Below are positions 59,967-64,000 of a DNA stretch of 64,000 nucleotides, piece by piece. The notes beneath the pieces are model-generated. The model was given only the letters and a program-made list of their open reading frames with translations, did no database searches and was not told where the DNA came from. Made by a program: the position numbers and the translations under genes. Each line of letters begins with the position of its first letter. The first letter of the stretch is position 1. Source of the DNA: Blasia pusilla (lineage: Eukaryota; Marchantiophyta; Marchantiopsida; Blasiales); the NCBI GenBank assembly GCA_050084515.1, contig CM114274.1, positions 11,470,001 through 11,534,000 of the forward strand. The letters are read 5' to 3'.

Positions 59967-60930
59967 ATGACGGACCGAGAGCCGGAGGTGGAATTTGCGA
60001 CTCGAAGTGCCAAGTCCAGACATGAGGATGTTCCAACCGAAAATCTTTCCGGGACCTTCGGGTCCAAACTTAAACGATCCGGCCTTTTATACCCAAATGA
60101 TGGGATTGATGAAGGTGATGGCGGACCATATGGTTGAACAGAGCAAGGTGATCTCGGAATTCAAGTCAAATGGAGCCTCTAGTTCGGCAAGAAGCTTTGT
60201 AAGACTAATTTGCCAACGCCATTCACAGAATGGGGCGTTCTCGAAAGTGAGCGAAGTTTCTAACGGAACTCGAACTCTATTTCAAGCGCAAAGCGCGATG
60301 AACAAGACAAGGTGATCAGAGCGGTCACGTTTTTGAAGGATCACGCTCTCCATTGGTGGACGGCTCACCGGAAAGAACATCTAGGTCGTGGGAAAACGTT
60401 GAGTTGGGAAGATTTCAAGGAGTTGATTGGGAACCGATTCACTCCGGAATATCAAGAGTACCGCGATGGCATGGAGGTGGTGAGGTTGCGCCAGAGTGGA
60501 TCACTTGGCGCTTATGTGTGAGAGTTTAGTGCGCTCATGAGTGCACTTTCCATGGATGAACATACTAAAAGGTGATCTTCCTAAGTGGGCTCAAACCGAG
60601 TGCCGAGAAGGCTCTCTTTCGTATGCCTCACATCCCAGAGACGTGCGCGGACCTCTTGAGACTAGCCGAGCGGATTGGGGACGATGAAGTCCAACACCCG
60701 AAACCCTTTGAGACAAAAAGTTTTTCTAAATTACTGAGAAGAATAAAGGGACATCCAAGAGGGTTTGGAATGGGGTGAGCGTGACCATGGAGGGTCTCTC
60801 TGCCAAGTAAACGAGTGGAACTCAACGCTGGCCGAAGGGGCCGCCGTTCTAAGTCAACGAATGCCAAAGTGATTTGTTATAATTGTGGTAACCCGGGCAT
60901 ATGGCTAAGGAATGTGTGAGGCCCAAGGTT
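59967..60930 (+). pseudogene. Second gypsy element: gag
   Basis: An ATG at 59967 opens MTDREPEVEF. After shifts, 60312-60521 reads FLKDHALHWWTAHRKEHLG, then WEDFKELIGNRFTPEYQEY and LRQSGSLGAYV, the standard Ty3 gag pattern. A zinc knuckle C-x2-C-x4-H-x4-C (CYNCGNPG, then MAKEC) lies at about 60874-60917, with an indel between its halves. Confidence 0.82.
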
Positions 60931-61560
60931 AGTAAACCGAGTATGATTGCATTTTCCGCTAAGCATTTATCGGAGGGAGATCTAGATACATCTCTACAAG
61001 TCACCAAGAGGACGCCCAATTTGGTTTACCTAGGATCCAAGATCGCTAATCGCGATGTGATGTTGCTCGTTGATACAGTGCTTCGTGACTCATTCTTGAG
61101 TCCGAGAATCGTAAAACGTTGGGATTGCCAACCACCAAAGAGGATGAACCCATTAGGGTAGGATTCTGGCGGGAGGAAAATCCCACCGGACATCGATCTG
61201 GTTTTAGGCTAGTTGTGAGATGCGGAGTATTTGAGTTGAAGGAGAATTTTCTGATTTAGATGGACGGTATCGACGGAGTCTTGGGGAACACGTTCTTGGA
61301 TGCGTATGAGGTGGAATTGAGGCGGAGACCTTTGAGGTTAAGCGTCTTGGTTAACGGCAAACGGACGGACGTTAGATTGGTTCGTGAGGTGCCTAGAAAG
61401 ACGGAGTTGGTGAACGCCATCACGAGGACGAAGTTTGGCGAGTTAGAGGAAGGATTCCTTTGCTTGATGAGACGAGTAGAGGATGATGCAAGCGCAAGAT
61501 GCAGAGATCAGAACTCAGCTTCAAGGGAGATCCTGAAACACTCAAGAGAGTTGTGAAAGA
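60931..61560 (+). pseudogene. Second gypsy element: aspartic protease and linker
   Basis: LLVDTVLRDSFLSP (about 61063-61104) corresponds to the usual LLVDTGATHSFLSP active site. The Gly and Ala after D-T are lost. DGVLGNTFLDAYEV (about 61271-61312) is the downstream D-x-x-L-G block. The frame changes between these two parts. Confidence 0.78.
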
Positions 61561-62387
61561 ATTTGAAGATGTGTTGACTAAGGAGCTTCCGTGAGTTGCC
61601 ACCACATAGGGCGGTTGATCATAAGATTGAGGTGATACCAGGATCTCAACCACCTTCAAAGGCACCATATAGGTTGAATCAAGAGGAACTTCCTGAGTTG
61701 AAGAAACAGTTGGGTGAACTCCTAGAGAGGGGTTACATCCGAACGAGCAAGTCACCTTATGGGGCGCCCGTCCTCTTTGTCAAGAAGAAGGATGGGAAGT
61801 TGAGACTCTGTGTTGATTATCGGGCGCTGAATAAAGTGACGGTAAGGAATAACTATCCTCTACCGAGGATGGATGACCTCTTTGATCGATTGTCGGGTGC
61901 CAAGTATTTCAGCGGATTGACCTGAAATCAGGATATTATCGATTCGGATTGCCGAAGCGGATGTAGAGAAGACCGCCAGGGGACGAGATACGGTTCGTTC
62001 GAGTTTGTAGTAATGCCTTCGGTCTTTGTAATGCGCTCCGACGTTTACCACTTTGATGAACTCCATCTTTCACAAGGAGACGGATGAGTTTGTGATCATC
62101 TATATAGATGACATACTCATCTATTCGAAAACACTAGAGGAGCACGCTTTCGACATTTGAAGACGGTGTTTGAGAAACTTAGGCGAACACAATTTGTATG
62201 CGAATGCGGATAAGAGTGAGTTCGGTTTGACGAAGATCAAGTTCTTGGGACATGTGGTCGGTGCAGATGGAGTGAGTCCGGACATGGAAAAGGTGAGCGC
62301 GATTGCGAATGGGAACCGCCTTCCACGGTGAAGGGGATGAGAAGGTTCATCTGAGTCGTCGATTTTACGGACATACGTGAAGAATTT
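61561..62387 (+). pseudogene. Second gypsy element: reverse transcriptase
   Basis: 61596-61925 is open and reads [19 protein letters not shown], then [20 protein letters not shown] and [22 protein letters not shown] stop follows at 61923-61925. YIDDILIYSKTLEEH is at 62101-62145. KFLGHVVGADGVSPD lies downstream at about 62240-62285. Confidence 0.88.
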
Positions 62388-62893
62388 TTGGGCATAGTGA
62401 AACCTCTCACGGATTGGACCACAAAGTTTGCCAATACTACATGGACCGAGGAAGTGGATAAAGAGTTCAATCGAATCAAAGAGATCCTCTCACAGAACCG
62501 ATTCAAATCGCCGGAGTTTGAACAACCGTTCGAGGTGCACACGGATGCTAGTGATTTCGCGATTGCAGGAATGTTGGTGCAAAAAGGAGACCAGAGCATA
62601 CATACGAAAGCAAGAAGCGACCAACACCGAAAGGAGATGGCCTACTCATGAGAAAGAGTTGTTTGCGGTGGTTCATTGCTTGAGGAAGTGGCGTCACTAT
62701 TTTGGACTTCACAGACTCGAGTATTCACCGATAACATATCGCTCAAGTATTTTGAGACCAGATTGCGTGACGCCAAAACAACCGGTGGCATGATACTTGG
62801 CGTTGATGAAATGGACCTAATCCACAAGCCGGGAAAGACAATGTCATTCCAGATCGTTAAGTCGCAGGATGAACACATGCCATCGCGACACAA
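62388..62893 (+). pseudogene. Second gypsy element: RNase H
   Basis: The segment reads IVKPLTDWTTKF, then FEVHTDASDFAIAGMLVQKG (catalytic Asp in TDAS, about 62540). THEKELFAVVHCLRKWRHYF is at about 62644-62703. Frames change near 62600 and 62720. Confidence 0.85.
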
Positions 62894-64000
62894 GTGTTGA
62901 GAGCAATGTTCCCTAATGAAACAGACACGGAAAGAAGGATTCGTGAAGGATACATGAAGGATGAGCAAGCGAGGGAGTACCTTGGGAAGTTAAAGCGGGG
63001 CGAGAAGGTGACCAATCTGAGTTTGAGACACGGCTTGCTGAAGTTTAAGCAGAGCAGGATCTATGTAGGCCAAGGCAAGCTACGGACCAAGGTGTTTGTG
63101 GAATGTCATGATGGACCTTTGGCGGGACACAAAGGGGAGAAATCCACTCTTGCTGTTTTGTCTAAGAGGTTCTTCTGGCCCAACATGAAGGAAGATGTTG
63201 CTCAATATGTGAAAACATGCGTGACCTGCCAGGCAAACCGCGTGTCTTATGCGAAGAAACAAGGTTTACTTCATCCTTTGCCAATCCCGGAGGGACCCTT
63301 GCAAAGCATTAGCATGGATTTCATTACGAGTCTTCCGAACCGAGGGATACAACGCTATACTTGTGATAGTTGATCGGTTTAGCAAGTTGGGAGGTTTGTG
63401 CCGAGAGAGTGCGACGGCCTACGCGCGACTTCCGACTATTCCTGGATGGTTGGTGGCGCGCGACGGATTGCCTAGGAGCATTGTGTCCGATCGGGATCCG
63501 AAGTTTACGGTGCCTTTTGGAAACATCTATTCGGAGGTTCCGGACCAAACTCACTTTAACGGCCTTCCATCCTCAAACGGATGGGCAAACGGAAAAAAGT
63601 AAACTCGGTCGTAAACCAATACTTACGGAATTACGTGAGTGCGGACCAAAGAGATCGGGCCAAGTGGTTAAGTATGGCTGAGTATTGTTACAACTCGACT
63701 AAGCATTCTGCAACCGAGAATCTCCGTTTCTTCCGGCGTATCAAAGAGAACCAGAAGGGCCTCTTGACTTAGCTCTTTCAAAGGGCAATACATCGACACA
63801 CACTCGTCAAGCAACGGCGGAATGTTTGTTAGTGGAAATGCAGAACGACAAGAGCGGCGAGAGAAAGTCTCGCCAAGGCTCAACTAAGGTACGTAAAGCA
63901 TGCTAACAAAAGTCGGCGCCATGTGAGTTTCCAAGTTGGGAACAAGTGTGGTTGAGTGTTAAGAATCTCACTCTTCCGAAAGAATTGTGCGAAATTGTCA
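62894..64000 (+). pseudogene. Second gypsy element: integrase, cut by window end
   Basis: The zinc finger is HDGPLAGHKG (about 63108-63137) with CVTCQANR (about 63220-63243). The core has SMDFITSLP (about 63313), IVSDRDPKF (about 63480-63506), and HPQTDGQTEK (about 63566-63596) with the catalytic Glu. YCYNSTKHSAT follows. The last bases read VSFQVGNK.W, the start of the C-terminal domain. Several frameshifts are present. Whether a chromodomain follows cannot be seen. Confidence 0.88.

Larger units (their letters stand above)
58738..64000 (+). mobile_element. Second Ty3/gypsy element, conventional order, 3' end outside window
   Basis: LTR, primer-binding site, gag, protease, RT, RNase H and integrase follow on the plus strand and run off the window. 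Blocks are close to plant chromovirus-type gypsy elements ([18 protein letters not shown]). No DNMT lies between protease and RT here. It inserted into the CACTA fragment. GC content is higher than in its flanks. Many frameshifts show it is dead. Confidence 0.88.

Overview
This window is nuclear DNA of a land plant. It holds two spliced plant genes, and most of the rest is old transposable elements. The genes are a three-exon NAC-domain transcription factor on the plus strand (17465-19651) and a 21-exon RecQ-family DNA helicase close to plant RECQL2 on the minus strand (52914 down to 43814). Both read through without damage once spliced. The species cannot be fixed from the sequence.

The striking content is a Ty3/gypsy-like LTR retrotransposon family. 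It carries a complete-looking cytosine-5 DNA methyltransferase (DNMT) domain between protease and reverse transcriptase, and a PHD finger after integrase. Copy 1 (1-5729, 5' end outside the window) runs protease end, DNMT, RT, RNase H, integrase, PHD, 3' LTR. Copy 2 (30880-32729) has protease, DNMT and the start of RT, and abuts an inverted gag fragment (28975-30880). Copy 3 (25965-26700) keeps only protease and linker. Copy 4 (39101-39475) keeps only the PHD finger and the LTR junction. Solo or partial LTRs of the same style lie at 6377-7085, 21235-21850, 26718-27240 and 33030-33851. Two of them have 4-bp target duplications, and two carry large inverted internal duplications. A DNA-methylation writer plus a probable histone reader in one element is the candidate undescribed system. 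All copies here are decayed.

Layout: 1-5729 DNMT/PHD gypsy copy 1; 6377-7085 foldback LTR; 7.1-14.0 kb AT-rich or unassigned DNA with possible remnants of a minus-strand gene near 9.2-9.7 kb; 14078-14884 two nested hAT-like elements; 17465-19651 NAC gene; 20571-21922 hAT-like element holding a solo LTR; 22631-22950 a third hAT-like element; 23-33.9 kb rearranged gypsy DNMT-family debris; 33.86-39.1 kb a Ty1/copia element broken into a plus-strand pol half and a minus-strand gag/protease half with tandem LTRs; 39.1-43.1 kb AT-rich DNA with a Helitron-type 3' end; 43.8-52.9 kb RECQL2-like gene; 53-57.2 kb mostly unassigned; 57205-58737 CACTA (En/Spm) transposase fragment, cut by a second, more conventional Ty3/gypsy element that starts with a 1010-bp LTR at 58738 and runs off the window end.

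The host genes are ordinary single genes with no operon-like relation. The repeats show layered insertion: LTR inside hAT, hAT inside hAT, gypsy inside CACTA, copia next to or in gypsy copy 4.
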